6,381 nucleotides of DNA from an uncultured Lysobacterales bacterium (GTDB lineage Bacteria > Pseudomonadota > Gammaproteobacteria > Xanthomonadales > SZUA-36): assembly GCA_937995275.1 (NCBI GenBank), contig CALKKN010000064.1, positions 1-6,381 of the forward strand. The letters are read 5' to 3'. Positions 1 to 6,211 of the stretch are shown piece after piece (position 1 is the stretch's first letter; each line of letters begins with the position of its first letter). The position numbers and the translations under genes are program-made. Below the pieces are notes generated by a model. The model was given only the letters and a program-made list of their open reading frames with translations, ran no database searches and had not been told where the DNA came from.

Positions 1-149
1 TGGACGAGGCCGCAGCCGCGGTCGCGAGGCTGCGCGAGCTGGCACCGGACCTGACGGTATCCGGACTCCGTGTGCGCTGGCCCTTGCGCAACAAGGACCA
101 GCTGGAAATGATCCTCGACGGACTGCGGCGCGCCGGCTTACCGGAGTGA
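1..149 (+). CDS. C-terminal end of a probable TPR-type adenylate/guanylate cyclase (partial)
   Basis: The reading frame enters from the left edge (first complete codon at 3) and stops at TGA 147-149, giving 48 residues. The segment has an amphipathic Ala/Leu/Arg helix, then a Pro-Asp-Leu-Thr-Val turn, then WPLRNKDQLEMILDGLRRAG, and ends in GLPE. From family knowledge, this pattern (a last TPR helix, 'P-F/L-R-x-x-x-D-L-E-x-x-L-x-G-L-R-x-A-G-L-P-E') is the usual C-terminus of bacterial class III cyclases fused to TolB-like/TPR regions, and also of some TPR transcriptional regulators. The catalytic domain lies outside the window, so cyclase activity is inferred. A 17-bp hairpin begins 22 nt after the stop and could mark the transcript end. 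I am confident this is coding and moderately confident of the family. Confidence 0.7.
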   Translation, partial: DEAAAAVARLRELAPDLTVSGLRVRWPLRNKDQLEMILDGLRRAGLPE

Positions 150-171
150 TCCCGGTGAAACTTAGTCATTC

Positions 172-214
172 CCGATACGTCGGACCGCGCAAGCGGGGCG
201 GTCCGACGTATCGG
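172..214 (+). terminator. 17-bp perfect stem-loop, possible terminator of the upstream cyclase-like gene
   Basis: Arms 172-188 and 198-214 are exact reverse complements, with a 9-nt loop (GCAAGCGGG). The stem begins 22 nt after the TGA at 147-149, a usual position for a transcript end. It is not followed by a run of T (the next bases are TCTTGC), so it is not a classic intrinsic terminator. It may act as an mRNA 3'-end stabiliser, or simply be one arm of the repeat element it lies in. Confidence 0.4.
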
Positions 215-240
215 TCTTGCAACGGTGCCACCTTTGCAAG

Positions 241-260
241 ATTCCCGCTTCCGCGGGGAT
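241..260. repeat. dRS3-like short palindrome ATTCCC-N8-GGGGAT
   Basis: ATTCCCGC and GCGGGGAT flank a TTCC loop. The layout matches the ATTCCC-N8-GGGAAT pattern known as dRS3 in Neisseria, with related repeats in other proteobacteria, except for one G-T mismatch in the right arm. It forms the right end of the larger element at 165-263. The resemblance is at pattern level only; I infer neither origin nor function from it. Confidence 0.4.
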
Positions 261-288
261 GACGGGTTTAACTTAGTGTTCTTAAGAT

Positions 289-318
289 TTGGCCTGGGTT
301 AAATAGAGGGTTTATAAT
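289..318 (+). promoter_or_regulatory. Predicted sigma70-type promoter for the exported-protein/kinase unit
   Basis: A perfect -10 hexamer TATAAT lies at 313-318, with TTGGCC at 289-294 (4 of 6 matches to TTGACA) and an 18-bp spacer. The region is AT-rich compared with its surroundings. Transcription would start near 325, about 55 nt before the ATG at 381. CCCTG-CT-CAGGG (321-332) sits over the predicted start and could be an operator half-site pair, but it is short. Confidence 0.55.
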
Positions 319-366
319 CCCCCTGCTCAGGGAAATACTATTTGCGTCAATACCATAATTCATAAG

Positions 367-372
367 AGGAGG
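367..372 (+). promoter_or_regulatory. Consensus Shine-Dalgarno AGGAGG
   Basis: AGGAGG stands 8 nt before the ATG at 381. This ideal site fixes the start of the exported protein and predicts strong translation. The kinase gene 15 bp downstream of that protein has no comparable site. Confidence 0.8.
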
Positions 373-380
373 GATTCCAA

Positions 381-848
381 ATGAATCGAAAAAGCATCTC
401 CAGGGCCTGTCGTCGGATCTCTATATGCGCGCCTGTCATGGCTACGACACTGATCAGCACCAGTCACGTACTTGCCTCTGAACCCATGGCCAACGCCTGT
501 CCGGTGGACGGCTGCGAGGTTAAAATCCTTGTGGTGAAACCGGCGGGAGACGAGTTGCAGCTCACCTTCAAGGCCAATTTCAAGCCCGATGTGTCGAAAA
601 ACCATCTCCACGTCTGGTGGGGCGAACAATACGACGTCAAGCAGGTCGGTAGAAATGCCAAGACATTCGGGGTGGAGAAGGGAAAATGGCACCGGCACGA
701 CGATTATCCGGACTACACCACCAAGGGCGCCGCATCGACCAGCATTCGTGAAGATGCCGTAACCATTTGCGTTACCTCGGCAGACCGGAATCACAACGTT
801 CTGGATGCAACCCTTTATCATTGTGTCGATGCCAGCGATCACCTGTAA
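381..848 (+). CDS. Exported four-cysteine protein of unknown function
   Basis: This 155-residue protein begins with a basic N-region (MNRKSISRACRR), a short apolar core and a Sec-type cleavage site after HVLA (residue 32), giving a mature protein of about 123 residues. The mature part has four cysteines (C40, C45, C130, C148), which fits two disulfides in the periplasm or outside the cell. Distinctive stretches are NACPVDGC near the new N-terminus, HLHVWWGEQYDVKQV (75-89), the His/Asp/Tyr-rich WHRHDDYPDY (103-112) and SADRNHNVLD near the C-terminus. I do not recognise the family. The Cys pairs and the Trp/His-rich strand suggest a small beta-rich secreted domain, possibly ligand- or metal-binding, but no known site is evident. 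The start is fixed by AGGAGG 8 nt upstream and a promoter just before it. The kinase gene follows after 15 bp in the same frame, so the two are probably co-transcribed; this protein could be a periplasmic partner of the receptor's WD40 part (inference). Confidence 0.85.
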   Translation: MNRKSISRACRRISICAPVMATTLISTSHVLASEPMANACPVDGCEVKILVVKPAGDELQLTFKANFKPDVSKNHLHVWWGEQYDVKQVGRNAKTFGVEKGKWHRHDDYPDYTTKGAASTSIREDAVTICVTSADRNHNVLDATLYHCVDASDHL

Positions 849-863
849 TGGATCGACGCGTGC

Positions 864-3800
864 ATGAAGCTGCCAGCCTACGTCGGCCGCTACGAGGTTC
901 GCAATGAAATAGGCCGCGGCGGCTTCGCCGTTGTCGTTCGCGCCTGGGACGAGGAGCTGCAATCCTTCGTTGCGGTCAAGATTCTGCACGATGTGCTGAC
1001 CGACGACGAGGAGCTCATGTCGCGCTTCCTCGACGAGGCGCGCCTGCTGCGGCGTATTCGCTCGCCCCACGTCGTCACCGTCCACGATATCGGCCGGCTC
1101 AACGACGGGCGTCCCTACTTCGTGATGGATTTCGCCGATCGAGGCACGCTCGAGCCACGCCTGCGCAAGTACCAGGATTCGACCGCCCCCGACCCACAGG
1201 GCCTCATGGCATTGGTGGATGCCCTGGCCGACAGCCTGTCCGACCTGCACGAAGCCGGTGTCGTGCATCGCGACATCAAACCGGCCAATATCCTGTTCCA
1301 GCTCGTTCGCCGCGGGGTGAACGCCGACGGCGTGACCGCGACATCGGCGATTTCCGAGGTTACCCTCGTCGGCACCGATGAACGTATTCTCGTGGGCGAT
1401 CTCGGCATCGCCAAGGATCTCGCCAGCCGCGGCAGCGACGCTACTGTTGTCGGGGGCACGCCACGCTATCAGGCGCCCGAGCAGGCCCTGGCCACGGCGG
1501 AGATCACGCCGGCCGCGGACATATACGCGGCCACCGCAATGTTGTGGCACCTGGTCATGGGACAGCGACCGCCGCCGTCGGAGGAGCTGGAACACGAGCT
1601 CGCCAGGCTGCCATCGGCCTGGCATAACGTCTTCGAACGGGGCATGGCCTTCAAGCCGGAAAACCGATTCCCCAATGTTAACGACTGGAGATTTGCGATT
1701 CACGAGACGCTTGCGGCCGATACGCCGCCTACGCAAAGCCGGGCGGCCACGCAGGCGGCGCCCGTCGTGGCCGCCTGCCCCTACAAGGGCCTGGCCGCCT
1801 ACCAGATCGACGATGCGCAATTTTTCTTCGGCCGCGAGGTCCTGATCGACGAGCTCGTGCGGCGCCTGCAAACCCACCAGGTGCTCACCGTTGGCGGACC
1901 GTCCGGCAGCGGCAAGTCTTCGCTGGTACGCGCCGGCCTTATTCCCGCGATCCGCGCAGGCGCACTGCTGGGGCGCGAGAGCTGGCAGGTCGCCCTGTTC
2001 ACCCCGGGCCGCGACCCCATGGCCGAGCTCTACTTCCAGGTCACCGGCACGCCGTCACGAGGCGGCCTTACCATTGGCTTCGAAGACCTGCTGGAGCGCC
2101 CGACGATGGCCCGTCACCTCAGTTGGAAGGACGGCGTCGAACGCCCGCTGGTTCTGTGCATCGATCAGTTCGAGGAGCTTTTTACGCTGGCAACGGCAAA
2201 GCAGCGAAAACAGTTCATCCGCGCGGTCTCGGCCATGACCGACCCGGCCGACAGCAAGGTGCGGGTCGTCATCGCGGTACGCGCCGATTTCTACGGCCAA
2301 TGCGCCCAAATCCCCTGGCTGGCGGAACGCATTACCCACAACCAGGTACTGGTCGGGCCGATGACCGATGCAGAGCTTCGCCGCGCCATCGTCGAACCGG
2401 CGCGCCGATCCGGCCTGCATGTCGAAAGTGGCCTGGTGGACGCTATCATCGACGAGGCCGGCCACGAAGCGGGGTCGCTACCGCTGGTGGCCCATGCGCT
2501 GGTCGAGACATGGTCGCGCCGGCGGGATAACGTTTTGACCCTGCAGGGATTTCACGAGGCGGGGGGCGTGGCCGGCGCGATAAGCCAGACCGCCGAGGCT
2601 ACCTTCCAACAACGCTTCGACGAGGCAGAACGCACCGCGACCCGGCGTCTTTTCCTGCGCCTGGTGACTTCGGGATCGAGCGCATCCGACACCCGCCGCG
2701 TGATTGCCCGCAGCGATATCGAGCAGGATTCACAGCCCGAGATCATGGATCGCGTCATCGCCGGCCTGACCGAGGCCCGGCTGTTGACCGTCGACGATAA
2801 AACCGTGCAGATCGCCCACGAGGCGCTGCTGCGCACCTGGCCGCGTTTACGCGGCTGGATCGAAGAGTCACGCGACGATTTACGCCTGCGCCAGCGCATC
2901 AGCCACGCGGCGGCGGAATGGGAAGCGGTGAACCGCGACCCGGACATGCTCTATCACGGCACACCGTTGTTAACCGCGCTCGAATGGGCGGAAAAGAATC
3001 CGGACCAGCTCGACGCCCTCGGGCGTGAATTCCTTGACGCATCAGCCGAAATGAGGGCACGGGCGGAGGCCCGGGCCGCGGAGCGGGAACAAAGATCCCG
3101 AAGACTACGCCGCATCGCCATTGCCGCCCTGTCGATCCTGGCGCTGGGCACCACCGCTGCCTCTATTGTCGCGTTCTACGAATACCGCGAGGCGCGAAGC
3201 AACGAGCAGCGCGCCGAGATGGCGACCGCCGAGGCCCGCGATCGGTTCGCCGGCGCCCTCGGCGCGGTGGCCCACGGGCTGGTCGACAAAGATCCATTGC
3301 TGGCGCTGATCCTCGGGGCCGAGGCCGTGGCGCGCGCGGAAACCACGCCGCCGGCCTATGACGCGCGCGTGGCCATGGTGACGGCGCGGCGATTCCTCGA
3401 GCAGGGAGGACCATTTTTGATCGGCAGCCCAATAGCCGTGGGCGATACGCTGGTTATCGCTCTGAGCCCCGATGGCTCACGGCTTGCAACCGGCCGGCGT
3501 AACGGTACCGTCGAACTCTTCGACACCGCGACCGGCGATCGGATCGGTCCGGGTTTACTCGGCCACTCGGGCGGTATCTGGGACGTGGAATTCGGACCCA
3601 ACGGCCGCTGGCTGGCGTCGGCTGGCGCCGACGGCGTTATCCACCTGTGGGATCTCGACAGCCGGCAGTTGACCCGGCTGGGGGAGATCGACGACGTCGT
3701 CATGAGCATCTGTTTCAGCCCGAGCGGGGCCACCCTCGCCTCGGCGAACGGGGACGGCACGGTGCGTCTGTGGGACGTCGGCCGCGGCATTCCCATTGGC

Positions 3801-5291
3801 GAGCCGCTGGTCAAACGCACTCTCGCCTTCAAGGTGATCGAGTTCACCCCGGACGGGCAAGGGCTGGTAGCCGGCAATAACGACGGCAATCTCTACGGCT
3901 GGGCGCTGCCGTCGCGCGAGCCGCTTTTCGAGCCGATTCGCGGCCCTGACACGAGCCACCTGGCGAAACTGGTGTTCAGCCCCGACGGCAGCCGTATGGC
4001 GGCCACCAGCACCGACGGTAAGTCGATCGTGCTCGGTTATCCCGATGGTCGCCCCCTTGGACAGGCTTTCAGCCCGGACAGCCGCATTAGCGGAGTCGAA
4101 TTCGCACCCGACGGCCTGACCCTGATCGGCGGCAGCGGCGACGGTTCGGTGCGCCTGTGGGACGTCGATCGACACAAACTGCTGAAAAAGACACCGAGCG
4201 GACACAGCCGGGCTATCATCGACGCCGGATTGAGTCGCGACGGTCGTTTGCTGGCAACCCTCGGGCAGGACCAGCTGGTTCGCATGTGGCGCCTGGACAG
4301 GGCTTATCCGGCGGCCACGGCGCGCGAGGTTACCGGCCCGAAAGCCAAAGGCCTGGCATTAAGCAGCGATGGGCGCCTGCTGGCGGCGGGCGACAGTATT
4401 GGCGTCGTGCAGGTCTGGCAACCGGGGCGCGACCAGGGCCCGCGCCTGCTCGGCGGCCACGAGCACGAAGTGTGGGCACTGGCGTTCTCACCCGGTACCT
4501 CGCTCATGGCGTCGGCCGACCGTAGCGGTCAACTGCGCCTGTGGGACGCCGCCACGGGTGCGCTGCGCTGGTCGGTTAGCGCCGAGCCGGAAGCCATCTG
4601 GTCGGTCGAATTTACCCCCGACGGCAGTGAAATCGTGACTGCGAGCGACACCCGGATCGCGTTCAGGGCGATGGAGACCGGGGACGCGCAACGGGTTCTG
4701 CCCTACGATGGCGGCGCGATTACGCGGGCCAGGTTATCGCCGGACGGCAGCCGGGTCGCGGTGACCTCGGTGGACGGTAAGATCAGACTGTTCGATACAG
4801 CGCAAACTAAACTGGTCAGGGAAATCGAGGCCGACGACAACGCGTTGTGGAGCGCCGCCTTCAGCCCGGACGGCCGCCACCTGGCGACGGCGTCGAGCGA
4901 CGAGGTCGTCGCGTTGTGGGATATCGCCACGGGCAAACAGCTGGCAGCGTTTGCCGGTCATTCGGGTGGGGCGACCGACATCGCCTGGCTCGACGACAGC
5001 GTCACCCTGGCGGCCGTCGACCGCAGCGGTAACCTGCACCTGTGGGACGTCAACAGCGGCCGTCGACTGTCGGCGCCGTGGCCGGCACACGCGGGCGCCA
5101 GTTGGCGAATAACGCCGCACCCGGACGGACGGCAGTTCGGCACCTCTGGCGACGACGGACGCGTGATGCTGTGGAACGAGCTCAGCGTGATCCGGGCCTG
5201 CGAGATTGGAGGACATGCTTTCGACCAGACGCGGCGCCGGCAATACCTCGGCGAAACCGAGCGTTCGGTGGCTTGCGATCAGGAACCCTGA
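864..5291 (+). CDS. Transmembrane Ser/Thr protein kinase - nSTAND1 NTPase - WD40 repeat protein
   Basis: A 1475-residue multidomain signalling protein. The Hanks-type kinase (about 8-282) has glycine loop GRGGFAVVV (17-25), K39 in VAVK, helix-C E58, catalytic HRDIKPAN (135-142; D137, K139, N142), D179 in a DLG (not DFG) motif, APE 204-206 and R268, so it should be active. A Thr/Gln-rich linker (286-300) leads to an nSTAND1-type NTPase: CPYKGL (305), FFGRE (321), Walker A GPSGSGKSS (345-353), Walker B LCIDQFEE (431-438), R473, and the QIAHEALLRTWPRLRGW winged-helix signature (649-665). A charged probable coiled coil (725-750) precedes one membrane helix (751-772). A helical connector with KDPLLALILGAEAV follows, then about 14 WD40 blades (858-1440). 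STAND NTPases are nucleotide-driven switches; WD40 propellers usually bind protein partners. RSRRLRR before the helix predicts a cytoplasmic N-part and periplasmic WD40 part. ATG 864 is the first start after the in-frame stop of the preceding gene; its ribosome site is weak, which suggests coupling. The function assignment is by domain; the substrate is unknown. Confidence 0.93.
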   Translation: MKLPAYVGRYEVRNEIGRGGFAVVVRAWDEELQSFVAVKILHDVLTDDEELMSRFLDEARLLRRIRSPHVVTVHDIGRLNDGRPYFVMDFADRGTLEPRLRKYQDSTAPDPQGLMALVDALADSLSDLHEAGVVHRDIKPANILFQLVRRGVNADGVTATSAISEVTLVGTDERILVGDLGIAKDLASRGSDATVVGGTPRYQAPEQALATAEITPAADIYAATAMLWHLVMGQRPPPSEELEHELARLPSAWHNVFERGMAFKPENRFPNVNDWRFAIHETLAADTPPTQSRAATQAAPVVAACPYKGLAAYQIDDAQFFFGREVLIDELVRRLQTHQVLTVGGPSGSGKSSLVRAGLIPAIRAGALLGRESWQVALFTPGRDPMAELYFQVTGTPSRGGLTIGFEDLLERPTMARHLSWKDGVERPLVLCIDQFEELFTLATAKQRKQFIRAVSAMTDPADSKVRVVIAVRADFYGQCAQIPWLAERITHNQVLVGPMTDAELRRAIVEPARRSGLHVESGLVDAIIDEAGHEAGSLPLVAHALVETWSRRRDNVLTLQGFHEAGGVAGAISQTAEATFQQRFDEAERTATRRLFLRLVTSGSSASDTRRVIARSDIEQDSQPEIMDRVIAGLTEARLLTVDDKTVQIAHEALLRTWPRLRGWIEESRDDLRLRQRISHAAAEWEAVNRDPDMLYHGTPLLTALEWAEKNPDQLDALGREFLDASAEMRARAEARAAEREQRSRRLRRIAIAALSILALGTTAASIVAFYEYREARSNEQRAEMATAEARDRFAGALGAVAHGLVDKDPLLALILGAEAVARAETTPPAYDARVAMVTARRFLEQGGPFLIGSPIAVGDTLVIALSPDGSRLATGRRNGTVELFDTATGDRIGPGLLGHSGGIWDVEFGPNGRWLASAGADGVIHLWDLDSRQLTRLGEIDDVVMSICFSPSGATLASANGDGTVRLWDVGRGIPIGEPLVKRTLAFKVIEFTPDGQGLVAGNNDGNLYGWALPSREPLFEPIRGPDTSHLAKLVFSPDGSRMAATSTDGKSIVLGYPDGRPLGQAFSPDSRISGVEFAPDGLTLIGGSGDGSVRLWDVDRHKLLKKTPSGHSRAIIDAGLSRDGRLLATLGQDQLVRMWRLDRAYPAATAREVTGPKAKGLALSSDGRLLAAGDSIGVVQVWQPGRDQGPRLLGGHEHEVWALAFSPGTSLMASADRSGQLRLWDAATGALRWSVSAEPEAIWSVEFTPDGSEIVTASDTRIAFRAMETGDAQRVLPYDGGAITRARLSPDGSRVAVTSVDGKIRLFDTAQTKLVREIEADDNALWSAAFSPDGRHLATASSDEVVALWDIATGKQLAAFAGHSGGATDIAWLDDSVTLAAVDRSGNLHLWDVNSGRRLSAPWPAHAGASWRITPHPDGRQFGTSGDDGRVMLWNELSVIRACEIGGHAFDQTRRRQYLGETERSVACDQEP

Positions 5292-5293
5292 TC
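5277..5293. other. Palindrome holding both convergent stop codons
   Basis: GATCAGG (5277-5283) and CCTGATC (5287-5293) are perfect 7-bp inverted arms around AAC. The kinase TGA (5289-5291, + strand) and the cyclase TGA (5279-5281, - strand) occupy mirror positions in the two arms, so the genes overlap tail to tail by 13 bp. No T run follows on either strand, so it is at best a weak bidirectional transcript end. No other terminator-like structure was found between the two genes. Confidence 0.6.
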
Positions 5294-6211
5294 CACACCC
5301 TCGGAGTCGGGCTGTCCAATCGTTACCTCGTAGCGTATAACTTCTGCCTCCGGCGCGGTTGCTGGCACTCCCGGAGAAATCGTGCCGGATCCGGTCAGCA
5401 ACACAGTTTCGCGCTTCAACAGGAATTCGTAGCCATCTTGCGCCGTGACGAAGCTGCCCGAAGAACTTTGATCGGTAAGCTGAACCTTACCGCGCCGCAC
5501 TGCTATTTTGGCGTGCTCACGCGATACCCATGGATGCTCGATAACAACGTCGTTGTCGGACGAACGGCCAATTGCCACGGTTTTCCTGTCAACACAGTCG
5601 AAGTTCTGGTTCGCGTAATGCAGTGTCACCGTCACCACAGGCGCCTGACGCCTTTCATGTCGCGCATCGGAAACCGCGGGCGACTTGCCGACCACGGTGC
5701 GCAACTGCGAGCCCTCGTCGAGCAACGCAAAAACCCCGGTGGCCGCATCCCTGCCCTTGAAAGTGATAGTGTCGAGTGGATACATGCGACATCGCTCCGC
5801 TTCCGGAAGCCGTTCGACGAAGCTTTCACTGGCGAGCAGTTCACCCGGTTTTGCCATCGCGCTGAGGCGGGCCGCGATATTCACGCTGTCACCGAAGATA
5901 TCATCGCGGGCTCGAATGACGTTGCCAAAACTCGCGCCCACGTGAATGGAGAGCGATGCGCCGGTTATTTTCTGCGACAGCATCTCGCGTGATGCCTCGA
6001 GCGCGGCCAGGGTATCGGTAAAAATAGCAAGCACATCGTCACCCTTGGAACGGATGAAAGTGCCGCCCTGACGCTCAACGATGGCCATCATGTTGTCGAG
6101 GCATTTGCCGACCTGGCGTAGCGCATCGGTATCACCAACATCGTCATACAACGCGCTACTGCCGCTGATGTCTGCCATCACAATGGCAACTGCAAGATCG
6201 TTTTCTGACAT
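5279..6211 (-). CDS. Class III adenylate/guanylate cyclase with C-terminal FHA domain
   Basis: A 310-residue protein, no signal peptide or membrane segment, so cytoplasmic. The cyclase domain (about 6-165) has metal-binding D14 in MADISGSS and D58 in KGDDVLAIF, then FGDSVNIAARL with D108 and transition-state N111 and R115, so the core is intact. The position usually held by the adenine-selecting Lys (three before the GD glycine) is R54, so ATP versus GTP use is uncertain. A linker leads to an FHA domain (about 192-285): IGR (214-216), DND (219-221), VSREH (229-233) and D247 with SSSGSF. The usual Asn-Gly-Thr of FHA domains is Ser-Gly-Ser here. FHA domains bind phosphothreonine, which points to control by a Thr kinase, and one is encoded convergently next door. 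I chose ATG 6211; an in-frame TTG at 6223 would add four residues (MFRT), and an in-frame TAG at 6239-6241 closes the frame upstream. Neither start has a good ribosome site at normal spacing. Confidence 0.92.
   Translation of the reverse strand: MSENDLAVAIVMADISGSSALYDDVGDTDALRQVGKCLDNMMAIVERQGGTFIRSKGDDVLAIFTDTLAALEASREMLSQKITGASLSIHVGASFGNVIRARDDIFGDSVNIAARLSAMAKPGELLASESFVERLPEAERCRMYPLDTITFKGRDAATGVFALLDEGSQLRTVVGKSPAVSDARHERRQAPVVTVTLHYANQNFDCVDRKTVAIGRSSDNDVVIEHPWVSREHAKIAVRRGKVQLTDQSSSGSFVTAQDGYEFLLKRETVLLTGSGTISPGVPATAPEAEVIRYEVTIGQPDSEGVDQGS

Larger units (their letters stand above)
159..277. repeat. Compact palindromic repeat element (REP/MITE-like) with flanking 8-bp direct repeats
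   Basis: An outer inverted repeat pairs GTCATTCCCG (165-174) with CGGGGATGAC (254-263), 10 pairs including one G-T. Inside sit three hairpins in close succession: a perfect 17-bp stem (172-188/198-214), a perfect 8-bp stem TCTTGCAA/TTGCAAGA (215-222/234-241), and ATTCCCGC/GCGGGGAT (241-248/253-260). The outer stem competes with the first and third hairpins, so the segment can fold as a cloverleaf or as three hairpins in a row. AACTTAGT occurs at 159-166 and again at 270-277, like a target duplication, although it overlaps the outer repeat by two bases on the left. GTCATTCCCG repeats of this kind are common intergenic elements in proteobacteria. No transposase is present. The structure is directly visible; mobility is inferred. 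Confidence 0.6.

Noticed and set aside
321..332. CCCTG-CT-CAGGG as an operator
   Set aside because: Only 5-bp arms and a single copy; its position at the predicted transcription start is suggestive but not enough for a separate feature.
848..907. ATG overlapping the stop of the exported protein (TAATG), opening a 19-codon frame
   Set aside because: It ends quickly, is out of frame with the kinase and has no own ribosome site; the kinase ATG at 864 is supported by its glycine-loop N-terminus.
360..1877. Long open frame of 505 codons on the - strand opposite the exported protein and kinase
   Set aside because: It runs antisense through genes with clear signal peptide and kinase motifs, has no recognisable domain, and is explained by GC-rich codon bias.
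3555..4205. Open frame of 216 codons on the - strand inside the WD40 region
   Set aside because: It mirrors the repeated WD40 codons on the other strand; the repeated VPQ(A/T)HR phrases are the antisense of RLWDV repeats.
3757..5050. Recurrent CTGTGGGAC strings as a DNA repeat array
   Set aside because: They encode the Leu-Trp-Asp end of WD40 blades at irregular spacing and are explained by the protein repeats; there is no CRISPR-like regularity.
5042..5992. Open frame of 316 codons on the + strand crossing the kinase end and the cyclase gene
   Set aside because: It overlaps the last WD40 blades out of frame and runs antisense to intact cyclase and FHA motifs; its Arg/His-rich translation looks non-biological.
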